Shown piece after piece: positions 38,839 through 47,796 of a DNA stretch of 64,000 nt. Made by a program: the position numbers and the translations under genes. The notes under the pieces are model-generated. The model was not told the DNA's origin, searched no databases, and worked only from the letters and a program-made list of their open reading frames with translations. Every line of letters starts with the position of its first letter. Position 1 is the stretch's first letter. Origin of the DNA: Paenibacillus periandrae (GTDB lineage Bacteria > Bacillota > Bacilli > Paenibacillales > NBRC-103111); NCBI RefSeq assembly GCF_022458865.1, contig NZ_JAJNMU010000005.1:1-64000 (forward strand). Reading direction: 5' to 3'.

Positions 38839-39654
38839 ATGTGGAAGCTGCTAAAATCCGGTTTAATGAATGCTTGGAATCAGCCTTTTGCCGTCTGTGC
38901 ATTGTTTACTTATAATTTGTTGTGGGGCCTGATCCTGTATACTGCAGTACGCTCGATTGTCGTTCCGCTGCTGCACCGCTACCCCAGCCCCGAGCTGACT
39001 CGTGAGGCCGTTCAATTATTTTGGCTGGAGGGTCAATTCCAAATTACAAAAACCGATCTGATCGTGCCGTATCTATGGTGGGCACTCGTGCTGCTGCTCA
39101 TGCGCATGGTCCTGAGCCCGCTCCTGAGTGCTGGCATCTACTATTCGCTGGAGCATACGGAATTGAATGCTGGATATCGCTTTGTACGCGGAGTCCGCAA
39201 GCTCGGTCTGTCCTTTCTCGGCTTGTATTTGCTGCAAATTGTTCTGACAGTCGCTCCCTTATACCTACTGGGAACGAAAGTCATCGAGGGCTATCACTCC
39301 CATGCCTCCTTAACGGCGATCGGCTGGCATCTGATGCCGTGGTTCGGTATCTATGTAGCTTATCTGATATTGATACAAACTTTATTTATGTATATGCAGT
39401 TTGGGCTTGCCAGCGGCAAATCGATTCTCATTTCTTGTCGGCTGCTTGTTCGTAACGTGCTTACCATCCTGCTGCTGGCTATCGTCACACTGTCCGTCAC
39501 CTTCACAATCTCTGCTCTTGTCATGACTTCAGCTATGATATGGGCGGGTTTCGCTGCTCTTGCGTTGGTTCAGGCTTATCGGCTGCTTCATATGTTTTGC
39601 AAGATGTGGACGATCACCTCACAGCATGCCTTGTGGAATGCCAATCACGAATAA
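38839..39654 (+). CDS. Multi-spanning membrane protein of unknown function
   Basis: A 271-residue protein with about six hydrophobic helices (~15-45, 75-100, 120-145, 155-180, 205-230, 230-255) and no motif I recognise. It starts 13 bp after the M1 peptidase stop with AGGAGG before the ATG and precedes a terminator, so the two genes form an operon. A partner or transport role for the peptidase is only a guess from context. Confidence 0.78.
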   Translation: MWKLLKSGLMNAWNQPFAVCALFTYNLLWGLILYTAVRSIVVPLLHRYPSPELTREAVQLFWLEGQFQITKTDLIVPYLWWALVLLLMRMVLSPLLSAGIYYSLEHTELNAGYRFVRGVRKLGLSFLGLYLLQIVLTVAPLYLLGTKVIEGYHSHASLTAIGWHLMPWFGIYVAYLILIQTLFMYMQFGLASGKSILISCRLLVRNVLTILLLAIVTLSVTFTISALVMTSAMIWAGFAALALVQAYRLLHMFCKMWTITSQHALWNANHE

Positions 39655-39709
39655 ATCAACGTTCTTGAGTTAGGAGATTTTCGTAATGTATCGAACTAAA
39701 CTAAATAAG

Positions 39710-39744
39710 CCTCGCTGCCGCGTTTATGTGGCCGAGGTTTTTTT
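39710..39744 (+). terminator. Terminator of the M1 peptidase operon
   Basis: CCTCGCTGCCGC and GTGGCCGAGG form a stem with a small internal mismatch, followed by TTTTTTT. It lies 55 nt after the membrane protein stop. Confidence 0.88.
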
Positions 39745-39808
39745 GATGTGCAAATAAATGATATGACTATAGTCCTGATTTCGTCAAAAAAACCTTTTTT
39801 TATTTATC

Positions 39809-39853
39809 AAATTCGACATAAATTTTACTAAATACATTTAAAATGTCGAATTT
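39809..39853. promoter_or_regulatory. Inverted pair of perfect 0A boxes
   Basis: AAATTCGACAT (39809-39819) and ATGTCGAATTT (39843-39853) are perfect 11-bp inverted repeats 23 bp apart. Each contains TGTCGAA, the exact Spo0A-binding heptamer. They lie about 50 bp above a possible promoter (TTCAAA 39903, TATAAT 39927, spacing 18) for the riboswitch-hydrolase transcript. Control by Spo0A is inferred. Confidence 0.5.
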
Positions 39854-40047
39854 AATTATTGGAATACGCTTTCAATTACAGCTCCAGATAGGAAAAAAAC
39901 CATTCAAACCCTTGCTGTATAAGGTTTATAATGATTCTGAAGAAAGTTTCATGTTTCGACCGTTAAATGTGTACATTTTGTGACTAAAGGAGGAATTTTA
40001 AGGTTAACGCCGAATTCATATTAAGTCTAACAAAAAAATTATGCATT

Positions 40048-40159
40048 TGCCGAATTTCCGACATACTGGAAAACGGGGGATCCAATCTGGGTGAATTGAT
40101 CTCGTTTCAGAGTGATCATAGGGAACCTTCAACCGAACCCTCAGCTAACCTCGTAGGCA
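40048..40159 (+). promoter_or_regulatory. c-di-AMP (ydaO/yuaA-type) riboswitch
   Basis: The conserved core is clear: P1 TGCC (40048) with GGCA (40156), the GCCGAATTTCC start, ACGGGGGATCCA, TGGGTGAATTG, ATAGGGAACC, CGAACCC and TCAGCTAACCTCGTAGGC. This is the ydaO class, which binds cyclic di-AMP and usually lowers expression of wall hydrolase and osmotic genes. The P1 helix ends only about 2 nt before the ribosome binding site of the next gene, leaving no room for a separate terminator. Confidence 0.92.
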
Positions 40160-40177
40160 CCGGAAGGGGAAAATTTT

Positions 40178-40648
40178 TTGAAGAAGTTTTTTGGTATTGC
40201 ATTAGGTTTAGCACTGTTTTGCAGTGTGCAAGTAGGCAGTGTTTTTGCCGAAACCCCTTTGAGCCAAGCTGTTAACGATGGCGTGGGTGCTCCTTACAAG
40301 TACGCTGGTACGACGAAGAACGGATTTGATTGCTCTGGTTACACAGCTTTCGTTTTTGCCAAATTGGATATCAAACTGCCGCACCAATCCAAAGGGCAAG
40401 CAGAAGTTGGTACAACAGTTGAAAAAGACGATCTGCGTCCTGGGGATCTTGTGTTTTTCAAGACAGACGGTGTAGGAATTTCTCATGTTGGCGTGTATGT
40501 TGGTGGTGGTAAGTTTTACCATTCAGCTACCAACATAGGCGTTACTGTCAACAAGCTTAATGAAAATTACTACTCCAAGACTTATGTAACCGCTAAACGT
40601 ATTTTGTCTGACGAGCAGTACGAAGCTTTTATGTCAGATAATCAATAG
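40178..40648 (+). CDS. NlpC/P60 family peptidoglycan endopeptidase
   Basis: A 156-residue secreted hydrolase with a signal peptide (residues 1-24, cut after VFA) and a bare NlpC/P60 domain: catalytic Cys52 in FDCSGYTAFVF, His103 in ISHVGVYVGGG and a third polar residue near His115. It has no LysM or SH3 wall-binding domain, so it is a minimal form. The start is TTG at 40178 after GGAAGGGG. It lies directly below a c-di-AMP riboswitch, like several known wall hydrolases. Confidence 0.93.
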   Translation: MKKFFGIALGLALFCSVQVGSVFAETPLSQAVNDGVGAPYKYAGTTKNGFDCSGYTAFVFAKLDIKLPHQSKGQAEVGTTVEKDDLRPGDLVFFKTDGVGISHVGVYVGGGKFYHSATNIGVTVNKLNENYYSKTYVTAKRILSDEQYEAFMSDNQ

Positions 40649-40714
40649 AATGAAGTGAAAGAAACCTACTTTCTTACACCATACTTCTACAGTTGAGCGA
40701 ACCATTTTGTATGG

Positions 40715-40780
40715 AGCCCTCAGTGCTTGCTTCCGTTACGCACCTCATGCGTCGGACAAGGCTGCAGGGCTTTCTTCATT
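40715..40780 (+). terminator. Branched hairpin terminator after the NlpC/P60 gene
   Basis: AGCCCT (40715) pairs with AGGGCT (40766), with inner pairs CTTG/CAAG, TCCG/CGGA and ACGCA/TGCGT, followed by TTCTTCATT. It lies 66 nt after the stop codon. The remaining 120 bp before the photolyase gene hold no recognised element. Confidence 0.65.
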
Positions 40781-40903
40781 ATATTACCTCTATTTACCCT
40801 ACAAAATATACGCTGAATCGCTATTATACACCTTCTACGGTCCAAGAAGCACCAAACGGGCTTCATTGCTATTAAACACAAGCTGTAAACGAGGTGCCCA
40901 TTC

Positions 40904-42283
40904 ATGATTATATTTTTACATCGCAAGGATCTGCGTGTTGATGATATGCTCGCCTTTAACTATATCCACGCTATGCGCAAGCAAAGCCTGCATGTACTCA
41001 TTCTGGATCCCTTTTTGCTGGGGCATGAACGTTCTCTGGAGCACAGCGGTGTCAACTTTCTCCAGCATGCGGCACGGCTCCGACAGCTGTATCTGGAAGC
41101 TGGCCAGCAGTTGCATATTGTGTATGGCGAGCCGTCTGCAGTCTTAGGTACGCTGCTGTCGACACATCCGGTGGAGGAGCTTGTATTTCACGAGGATAGC
41201 ACCCCTTATGCCAAGCAGAGAGACCGGCTGCTTCGCGCGACTGCAGAGGCTGCTCGGGTAAACGTTACCACCTTTGACGAGCAGGCGCTCCTGGACCTGC
41301 AGGACTTTCACCGATGGAGCGGACGCAGCGAGCCGTACAAGGTGTTCACGCCCTTTTACCGGAAGTGGAGCGATTACCGGCTACGCTTCTATCGCCCGGC
41401 CGCAAGCTTACATGTGAGCCAGCTTGCCACGATCCCGCTGGCTCCTGACGCAGCCGCGGCGTATGCACTGCCGCCGCAGCTCGAGGCGGCGCTGGCCGTG
41501 GGCTCCGCGGAAGCCGCGGACGGGTGCGGGTCGGCGCCTGGGGCGCCCGACCCGCACAGCGTGCTGCGCAGCTTCCTCGCGGAGCGGCTAAGCGGCTACG
41601 CCGATGGGCGCGATCGCTTCGCGCGCGAGGGGACGAGCCGCTTGAGCCGGCACCTCAACGTCGGTGCCGTCTCTGCGCGCACTATCTATGAAGCGCTGCT
41701 GGAATCAGAGCAGCGCGAGGTCTGGTTGCGCCAGCTCGCCTGGCGCGACTTTTACATCTATCAGTCACGACTCGACAGCAACTATTTTCTTTACGAGAAA
41801 CAATACGATCTGTCACCGTTGGACAATCGTTACTTCCAGGCTTGGCGCGAAGCACGCACCGGTATCCCAATTATCGATGCCGCCATGACAGAGCTCCATG
41901 CAACAGGCTGGATGCCAAATCGGCTGCGAATGGTAACCGCGATGTTTCTGACCAAAAACCTGCTCTGTCCGTTTACCTACGGTGAACAATATTTTCGCTA
42001 CAAGCTGAGCGATTATGATAATGTACTGAACCGTGGAGGCTGGTTGTGGTGTGCTTCGCTTGGGTTTGACGCTGCGCCTTATTTCCGGATCATGAATCCC
42101 GCTACCCAATCAGCTGCACACGATCCTGGCGCAGACTATATACGGCGCTGGCTGCCAGAGCTTGCAGGTTTATCGGACAAGCAGATCCATCTGCCGCAAG
42201 CTCATGCCCTTGTCGACCTGACAAGCTCACGAGCCCGCGCTATCGAGGTTTATAAGGGTATTTTGCAAGGCGGACTTAAGTAA
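40904..42283 (+). CDS. phrB: Deoxyribodipyrimidine photolyase
   Basis: A 459-residue flavoprotein that repairs pyrimidine dimers with light. The N-terminal antenna domain begins IIFLHRKDLRVDD; the FAD domain has GTSRLSRHLNVGAVSART, WRDFYIYQ, GIPIIDAAMTELHATGWMPNRLRM and the terminal FDAAPYFRIMNP. GAGGTG precedes the ATG. The stretch ~41,400-41,740, spanning the interdomain linker and part of the FAD domain, is far richer in G and C than either end of the gene. Confidence 0.94.
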   Translation: MIIFLHRKDLRVDDMLAFNYIHAMRKQSLHVLILDPFLLGHERSLEHSGVNFLQHAARLRQLYLEAGQQLHIVYGEPSAVLGTLLSTHPVEELVFHEDSTPYAKQRDRLLRATAEAARVNVTTFDEQALLDLQDFHRWSGRSEPYKVFTPFYRKWSDYRLRFYRPAASLHVSQLATIPLAPDAAAAYALPPQLEAALAVGSAEAADGCGSAPGAPDPHSVLRSFLAERLSGYADGRDRFAREGTSRLSRHLNVGAVSARTIYEALLESEQREVWLRQLAWRDFYIYQSRLDSNYFLYEKQYDLSPLDNRYFQAWREARTGIPIIDAAMTELHATGWMPNRLRMVTAMFLTKNLLCPFTYGEQYFRYKLSDYDNVLNRGGWLWCASLGFDAAPYFRIMNPATQSAAHDPGADYIRRWLPELAGLSDKQIHLPQAHALVDLTSSRARAIEVYKGILQGGLK

Positions 42284-42338
42284 TACCATATGCCCGTTGC
42301 AGGAGCGTACAGCACCCATACAGTCGCTTTCACGAAGG

Positions 42339-42363
42339 GTAAGCCTCGTGACAGCGGCTTTTT
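42339..42363 (+). terminator. Possible photolyase terminator
   Basis: AAGCC and GGCTT form a short 5-bp stem followed by TTTTTC, 56 nt after the photolyase stop. The stem is weak. Confidence 0.4.
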
Positions 42364-42506
42364 CAACCATGATTTCGACAATTATGGGGCTCAGTTGACA
42401 AAAACAGAGAATATTCGGCGTAAACGTGTGTGTAAAGTGAGGTTCATTATCACCTATCATGATATAATTGGAGACGGCAACTATCTTGTTACGAGGAGTG
42501 ATTACG

Positions 42507-43655
42507 ATGAAAGCCATTCTGATCGACGACGAGCGACCCGCACTGCGGCAGCTGGAACAGCTGCTTCAGGATGTTGATGGCATTGAAGTCACTGGAAAAT
42601 TTCTTTCAGCGAAAGCAGGATTGGAGCACCTGGCTACTGAGCAGACCGATATCGTATTTCTCGATATTGGAATGCCCGAAATGAACGGCTTGACTGCCGC
42701 GGAATATATCCAACAAATCGACAATAATATCCAGATTGTATATATCACTGCCTATGCGCAGTATGCGCTTGAAGCCTTCGAGCTTCATGCGCTTGATTAT
42801 TTACTGAAGCCTGTTGATCCCATCCGATTTTCCAAAACATTGAATCGTATTAAGGCCTATTCACCGGTTAAAGAGCGCAGCACAAAGCTACCAACCGAAC
42901 AAGAGCCTCTGGTATTTTGTTTTAACAATCTAGCCATATCCCCCCGTATAGATCCTTATGGCAAGGTGAAATGGAGAACAGCCAAAACCAAGGAGCTGTT
43001 TGCCTTCCTGATTCATCATAAAGGCAGTCGGATCACCAAGGATGTGCTGCTTGAGGAGATCTGGCCCCACTTCACTCCTGATAAAGCCATGATTCATTTG
43101 CATACCTCCATCTATCAAATTCGAAAAATTATCAAGCAATCCGGTTTACCGACGACGCTGGATTTTTCATTAGAGAGCTACCGTCTGAATAGCGATAATT
43201 TAACGATTGATGCCGACTTATTTGAAAGCAAAATAGCACCTGTCGAAGAGCTGGATACACTGAATGAGAGCCAATGGCGTCAAGCCGACCTTGCCCTGAA
43301 GCTTTATACGGGCCACTATTTTGATGAGCAGGATTATCAATGGGCCAAAGCGAGAAGAAATCAGCTGCTGCAGCGCTATTTGAACCTGACGCTTCGAACC
43401 GCAAAATTTGAGCTTGCCACGGGTCGTGAGCGTCAAGCAATCGGGAGACTGGAACAAGCACAGGAGAAGGAACCCTATTCCGAGGAAATAACGGAGCTGT
43501 TAATGAACGGTTTAGCCAAGCTAAAAAATTACACGGCACTGCAAAGCGTGTACGGATCGTTCGTCCAGCTGCTGCGTAACGATTTGTCCATCGCCCCCCA
43601 GCCGCAATTACAGGAGCGTTATAATCAATTCATGCAAGAAGACAAGATGGGGTAG
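42507..43655 (+). CDS. Response regulator with BTAD/SARP-type output
   Basis: A 382-residue regulator. Residues ~1-120 are a receiver with the acceptor Asp in FLDIGMPEMNG and Lys in YLLKPVDP; residues ~145-235 look like a winged-helix DNA-binding domain (KTKELFAFLIHHKGSRITKD); the rest is a helical bacterial transcriptional activation domain with TPR-like repeats. The frame opens at 42468, but GAGGAG marks the ATG at 42507. An extended -10 TGATATAAT is near 42460. It faces the hybrid kinase tail to tail, a likely cognate pair. Confidence 0.88.
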   Translation: MKAILIDDERPALRQLEQLLQDVDGIEVTGKFLSAKAGLEHLATEQTDIVFLDIGMPEMNGLTAAEYIQQIDNNIQIVYITAYAQYALEAFELHALDYLLKPVDPIRFSKTLNRIKAYSPVKERSTKLPTEQEPLVFCFNNLAISPRIDPYGKVKWRTAKTKELFAFLIHHKGSRITKDVLLEEIWPHFTPDKAMIHLHTSIYQIRKIIKQSGLPTTLDFSLESYRLNSDNLTIDADLFESKIAPVEELDTLNESQWRQADLALKLYTGHYFDEQDYQWAKARRNQLLQRYLNLTLRTAKFELATGRERQAIGRLEQAQEKEPYSEEITELLMNGLAKLKNYTALQSVYGSFVQLLRNDLSIAPQPQLQERYNQFMQEDKMG

Positions 43656-43684
43656 CAAGAAAACCGGCTCGCTTTGAATGATGC

Positions 43685-46600
43685 TTAATGCTCTGTATTC
43701 TTGATGTCAGGACCCTGCAGCGGTACTTCAAAGCTGACGGATGTTCCCTGCCCCCATTCACTCTCGATCTTCAAACCTTTCCCGTAGAGCATGAGCAGCC
43801 TTTTATGTATGTTTTTCAGTCCGACTCCTCTGGTGTCATTGTCGGATAAGACAGCAGCCAGCTGCCCGGATGGAATCCCGACGCCATTATCCGTAACAAT
43901 CACCTTGATCCCCATCTCATGACTTTGGATGGTGATTTGGACCTTACCGCCTTCACTGCGCTGCATAATGCCATGTCTGACCGCATTTTCAACAATCGGC
44001 TGGATACAGAGCGGAGGAATCATAATAAAGCCTTGTTCGACAATATCGTATTGTACCTCCAGACGTTCCTCGAACCTCGCCTGTTCCAGAAACAAATAGG
44101 CCTGTACCAGCTCCAGTTCCTTATGTAAGGGAACCAGCTGATCACGGTTCTGAAAATCAAAGCTGCTGCGTAAATAGCGGCTTAGCTCAAGGAGCAGCTG
44201 CATCGTTTTATTCGAATCAAGGCGGCAAATGGCGATAATGGTATTAAGGGCATTGTATAGAAAATGTGGTTTGATTTGCGCTTGTAAAAAAGCCATCTCC
44301 GTACTTATCAGCGTCTGTACGGATTGGCGCAGCTCCAGCAGTGTGCGGACCCGTGCTCTTAACTCACCTGCATCCACAGGCTTCGTAAGAAAGTCATTCA
44401 CTCCAGCCCGGAAGCCTGCGACAATTTCTTCAGGACGGCTCCTCGCCGTTAACATAAGCACAGGCAGCTCCGATAGCATGTACCGCTCACGGATCACCTT
44501 GCACAGCTCCAGTCCGGATAACCCCGGCATCATCCAATCCGTAATAACCAGATCGACCTGCGGGTTGCGGCTCATGATATCGAGAGCTTGAGCTCCATGA
44601 TGGGCTGCAAGCACACGATAGTTTTCCAGGGTCAGCAAGTTCATCAGCACTTGCAGATTGACAGGGTCATCGTCGACGATCAATACGGTTCCGTTGGCAC
44701 TTTCATTCGTCTGCACTCCCTCAACAAACACCTCTGCAGAAGCAGATATTTCAGTGAACACGATTTGTTGCTGCTTTCCTTGTACTGCTTCCGGCTTACC
44801 CAATGCTGCGGGAAGCGTAAAATAAAATAGCGATCCCACACCAGGCTCTGACTCTACCGCAAGCTTGCCGCCACCGAGCTCGATCAGTTTTTTGGTAATA
44901 TGCAGACCAAGCCCGGTTCCCATATACGCCTGATTGTCATCGGCTGCCAGCTCGACATAAGGATTGAAAATATCGTCCAGCCGATTTTTGGCAATCCCTT
45001 TTCCGGTGTCTGATACGTAGATCTTTACCTCCCCGTCTTCCACCTCGGCATAAATCCGAATCTCTCCCTCCTGGGTAAACTTGACTGCGTTTCCGAGCAG
45101 GTTGTAGAGGATTTGCCTCAGTCTGTCTTCATCCGTATCCAACATCGGCAGGTCATCCGGCCATTGTTGGACAAATCGAATGTTTTTCCCGTCCCTGACA
45201 TGATGTACTACTTCCAGCACCGATTGAACGACAGAAGGCAGATTTACCTTTTGACGCTGCATCTGCAGCTGCCCGTTTTTCAGCTTGTTGAAATCAAGAA
45301 TATCATTAATCAGAAATTTCAATCGTTGCCCCGTAGCAACAATCATCGATAAATGTCTGGCCTGCTCCGTGTTCAACGGTCCCGCTACCCCACCGAGCAG
45401 TGAGTCTGCCATATTGACGATTCCATGCAACGGAGTTCTCAGCTCATGTGAAGTGCTGGCCATAAACTCATCCTTCATGTCGTCAAGGGTAAGCAGCTTG
45501 CGTGAGAGCTGTTCCACCTTGTTGAACAGGTTCGTGAACCGTTTGGCGAGCAGTAAGGCCTGTGCAAAAATAAAAACGAGAATTTCGTAAGGAAAAAATA
45601 TGTAATCCTCCAAGGAGCCAAAAATATTGAATAAATTGATCGCCAGCATCATCAGAATGCTTTGCAAGCCTGCCAGAATAGCGAGTGAATTATCCTCACC
45701 CAGCTTCAAGCCTTTTAACATCAAATAAAGGATATAGCCCACGCTGATAAAGCCGAACACATAATAAACAATTTCCCCCTCTGAGAACAGGCGGCTCGGC
45801 AAAAAAATAGCCTCAAGTGTCAATAATGAGACAATCACCTTTAACCATGGCATTATGGTACGTTGATGGAATCTCGGAAATAAACAGACTGTATATAAAA
45901 TCAAGCAATAGTAGACAAATGTGGAAGCTATCAATTGAAGCTTCATGACCAACTCATAAGGAATAAAGGGCAGCTCCGCCAGTATCAGCTTCTCTCCATG
46001 TGTCAATACATACATAAGACCCCAAAAACAGAACGCACCAAGGTGCAGCAGGGAAGACTCCCTTTTACGCAAGCGGAATAACAGAAAAAAGTATACGGAT
46101 AATATTAAAAATCCTGCTGTCGTAAGCAAGTACCCAAAGATATGATATTCGCGGTTTTTCAATATGGACGTCTGATCACCAAACAAGAGCGGATAAATCA
46201 TCCCACCCGAGGAATAGCTGAAATTGGATACCTGTACGACGATCTCAATTTCATTTCCATTAACAGCAAAAAAACGGACATAAGGCACATTGTTCGGAGT
46301 GCTTTCCTCGGCCGTCAAACCCGGGATACCGCTTGCACCGATCAATTGACTATTAACGAACAAGCGATTGGCCATACGAATGTTGACGGTCCGAATACCG
46401 TATACAGCAGACTCCTTGTGTGTCAGCACCAGACGCAGTCGATAGGTACCTGCACCATCTGCAGTCGATTCATCCTGCTCGTTTTTCATATATTCATTCC
46501 ACTTCCCAGGCACAGATACCATTTCGGTTTGAACCGGCTTTTGCTTATCTGTACTTGCCGATTCGATAAAATCCGCGGGAGTCAGCAGTTGATTGCGATA

Positions 46601-46786
46601 AAATTCCCATTCGCCGGCTAGTTGAACAGGTCCGTCCGCCGTAAAGTTCCATTCACTTAGATCCATCCAGCCCTTGTTGGCTTGAGGAGTGATCTGGGAA
46701 CTATCCATATTGCGAATAATCCCATACAGCGGCAGCAAGGTAATGAATATAATCCCCAGTAACAAAGCAAACCCATACTTCTTCAT
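43685..46786 (-). CDS. 7TMR-DISM hybrid sensor kinase with two kinase modules
   Basis: A 1033-residue protein. In order: a membrane helix (~5-24), an extracellular jelly-roll domain (~40-195), seven membrane helices (~205-410), HisKA (His in STSHELRTPLHG, ~445), HATPase (NLLGNAVKF, GTGLGLHITKK), a receiver (~700-815, Asp in ITDWMMPG), then a second kinase of the LytS/YesM type (IKPHFLYNALNTI, ~850) with its own ATPase (GVGLKNIHKRL). Such dual modules allow internal phosphotransfer. The partner is probably the convergent BTAD regulator 29 bp away. The ligand is unknown. Confidence 0.9.
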   Translation of the reverse strand: MKKYGFALLLGIIFITLLPLYGIIRNMDSSQITPQANKGWMDLSEWNFTADGPVQLAGEWEFYRNQLLTPADFIESASTDKQKPVQTEMVSVPGKWNEYMKNEQDESTADGAGTYRLRLVLTHKESAVYGIRTVNIRMANRLFVNSQLIGASGIPGLTAEESTPNNVPYVRFFAVNGNEIEIVVQVSNFSYSSGGMIYPLLFGDQTSILKNREYHIFGYLLTTAGFLILSVYFFLLFRLRKRESSLLHLGAFCFWGLMYVLTHGEKLILAELPFIPYELVMKLQLIASTFVYYCLILYTVCLFPRFHQRTIMPWLKVIVSLLTLEAIFLPSRLFSEGEIVYYVFGFISVGYILYLMLKGLKLGEDNSLAILAGLQSILMMLAINLFNIFGSLEDYIFFPYEILVFIFAQALLLAKRFTNLFNKVEQLSRKLLTLDDMKDEFMASTSHELRTPLHGIVNMADSLLGGVAGPLNTEQARHLSMIVATGQRLKFLINDILDFNKLKNGQLQMQRQKVNLPSVVQSVLEVVHHVRDGKNIRFVQQWPDDLPMLDTDEDRLRQILYNLLGNAVKFTQEGEIRIYAEVEDGEVKIYVSDTGKGIAKNRLDDIFNPYVELAADDNQAYMGTGLGLHITKKLIELGGGKLAVESEPGVGSLFYFTLPAALGKPEAVQGKQQQIVFTEISASAEVFVEGVQTNESANGTVLIVDDDPVNLQVLMNLLTLENYRVLAAHHGAQALDIMSRNPQVDLVITDWMMPGLSGLELCKVIRERYMLSELPVLMLTARSRPEEIVAGFRAGVNDFLTKPVDAGELRARVRTLLELRQSVQTLISTEMAFLQAQIKPHFLYNALNTIIAICRLDSNKTMQLLLELSRYLRSSFDFQNRDQLVPLHKELELVQAYLFLEQARFEERLEVQYDIVEQGFIMIPPLCIQPIVENAVRHGIMQRSEGGKVQITIQSHEMGIKVIVTDNGVGIPSGQLAAVLSDNDTRGVGLKNIHKRLLMLYGKGLKIESEWGQGTSVSFEVPLQGPDIKNTEH

Positions 46787-46989
46787 CCAGCCGCCCTCGC
46801 TCTATACATGTATGTGCTAAATCATATCATGGATTGCCAGAGAACGACATATAACCTCCCAGGTTCGACAGCATTTTATATCCTTTAACCAGACCACAGC
46901 GGCAACACTTTGTTTCTTTCTCATGGACAGGACCCTGCAGCAGTCAAACTAAGTGTTGTGATAACATGTGAATAGACGTTTTCTTAAGA

Positions 46990-47007
46990 GAATTGTAAGA
47001 ATTGTCA
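46990..47007. promoter_or_regulatory. Tandem direct repeat, possible response regulator site
   Basis: GAATTGTAA and GAATTGTCA lie side by side about 100 bp above the OmpR-type regulator gene, in the 317-bp gap after the hybrid kinase. OmpR-family regulators often bind direct repeats. AACACTT/AAGTGTT inverted repeats lie further up (near 46910-46960). No firm promoter hexamers were found. Confidence 0.3.
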
Positions 47008-47103
47008 ACGTTTATTTGTAAATAATGCTTGGTATTATTTAACCAGCAGCAGAAGCCTGAGCTGCAATCAGACAAAAACATGTACACATGAGGGGGAAGT
47101 TGT

Positions 47104-47796
47104 TTGTCCACATACAATCTAATCGTAGTTGACGATGATGCGGATATACGAGATGCCATTGAGATTTATTTAAGGAGTGCTGAAATCGTCGTCTATAAAG
47201 CGGGGAATGGCCTGGAGGCTTTAAAGATGCTGGAGGAACAAGAGATCCATCTGATGATACTCGATATCATGATGCCGCAAATGGATGGGCTTCAAACCGC
47301 GTTTAAAATCAGGGAAAGTCGCAACATCCCTATTATCATGCTGTCGGCCAAAACGGAGGATGCGGATAAAATTATTGGCTTACATGTAGGTGCAGATGAT
47401 TATATGACCAAACCTTTCAACCCGCTGGAGCTGATCGCCAGAGTGAAGTCACAGCTGAGACGCTATACGAATCTGGGCAATTATATCGCCGATGCGGATG
47501 TTATTCACGTACGAGGTCTTACCCTGAACCGAAAATCCAAGACGGTAACCGTGGATGATGAAGACATCCGTGTTACACCTACCGAATACAAGATTTTAGA
47601 GCTATTAATGGAGAATAAGGGAAGCGTATTTTCCATTAATGAGATATACGAAAAGGTATGGAAGGATCCGTCCTTTAATGCCGAGAATATCGTAGCCGTT
47701 CATGTGCGCCGTATCCGGGAAAAAATCGAAATCAATCCGAAGGAACCCAAATACTTGAAGGTGGTGTGGGGTATTGGCTACAAAATCGAGAAATAA
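47104..47796 (+). CDS. OmpR-family response regulator
   Basis: A 230-residue regulator: receiver (~1-120; VVDDDADIRD, acceptor Asp in LILDIMMPQMDG, Thr/Ser in MLSAKTEDAD, Lys in YMTKPFNPLEL) and a winged-helix output (~135-229; TPTEYKILELLMENKG, VAVHVRRIREKIE, YLKVVWGIGYKIE). It is most like VanR/PhoP-type regulators. The start is TTG at 47104 with GAGGGGG 7 nt upstream. Its 3' end overlaps the sensor kinase frame by 23 bp, so the two are translationally coupled. Confidence 0.92.
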   Translation: MSTYNLIVVDDDADIRDAIEIYLRSAEIVVYKAGNGLEALKMLEEQEIHLMILDIMMPQMDGLQTAFKIRESRNIPIIMLSAKTEDADKIIGLHVGADDYMTKPFNPLELIARVKSQLRRYTNLGNYIADADVIHVRGLTLNRKSKTVTVDDEDIRVTPTEYKILELLMENKGSVFSINEIYEKVWKDPSFNAENIVAVHVRRIREKIEINPKEPKYLKVVWGIGYKIEK

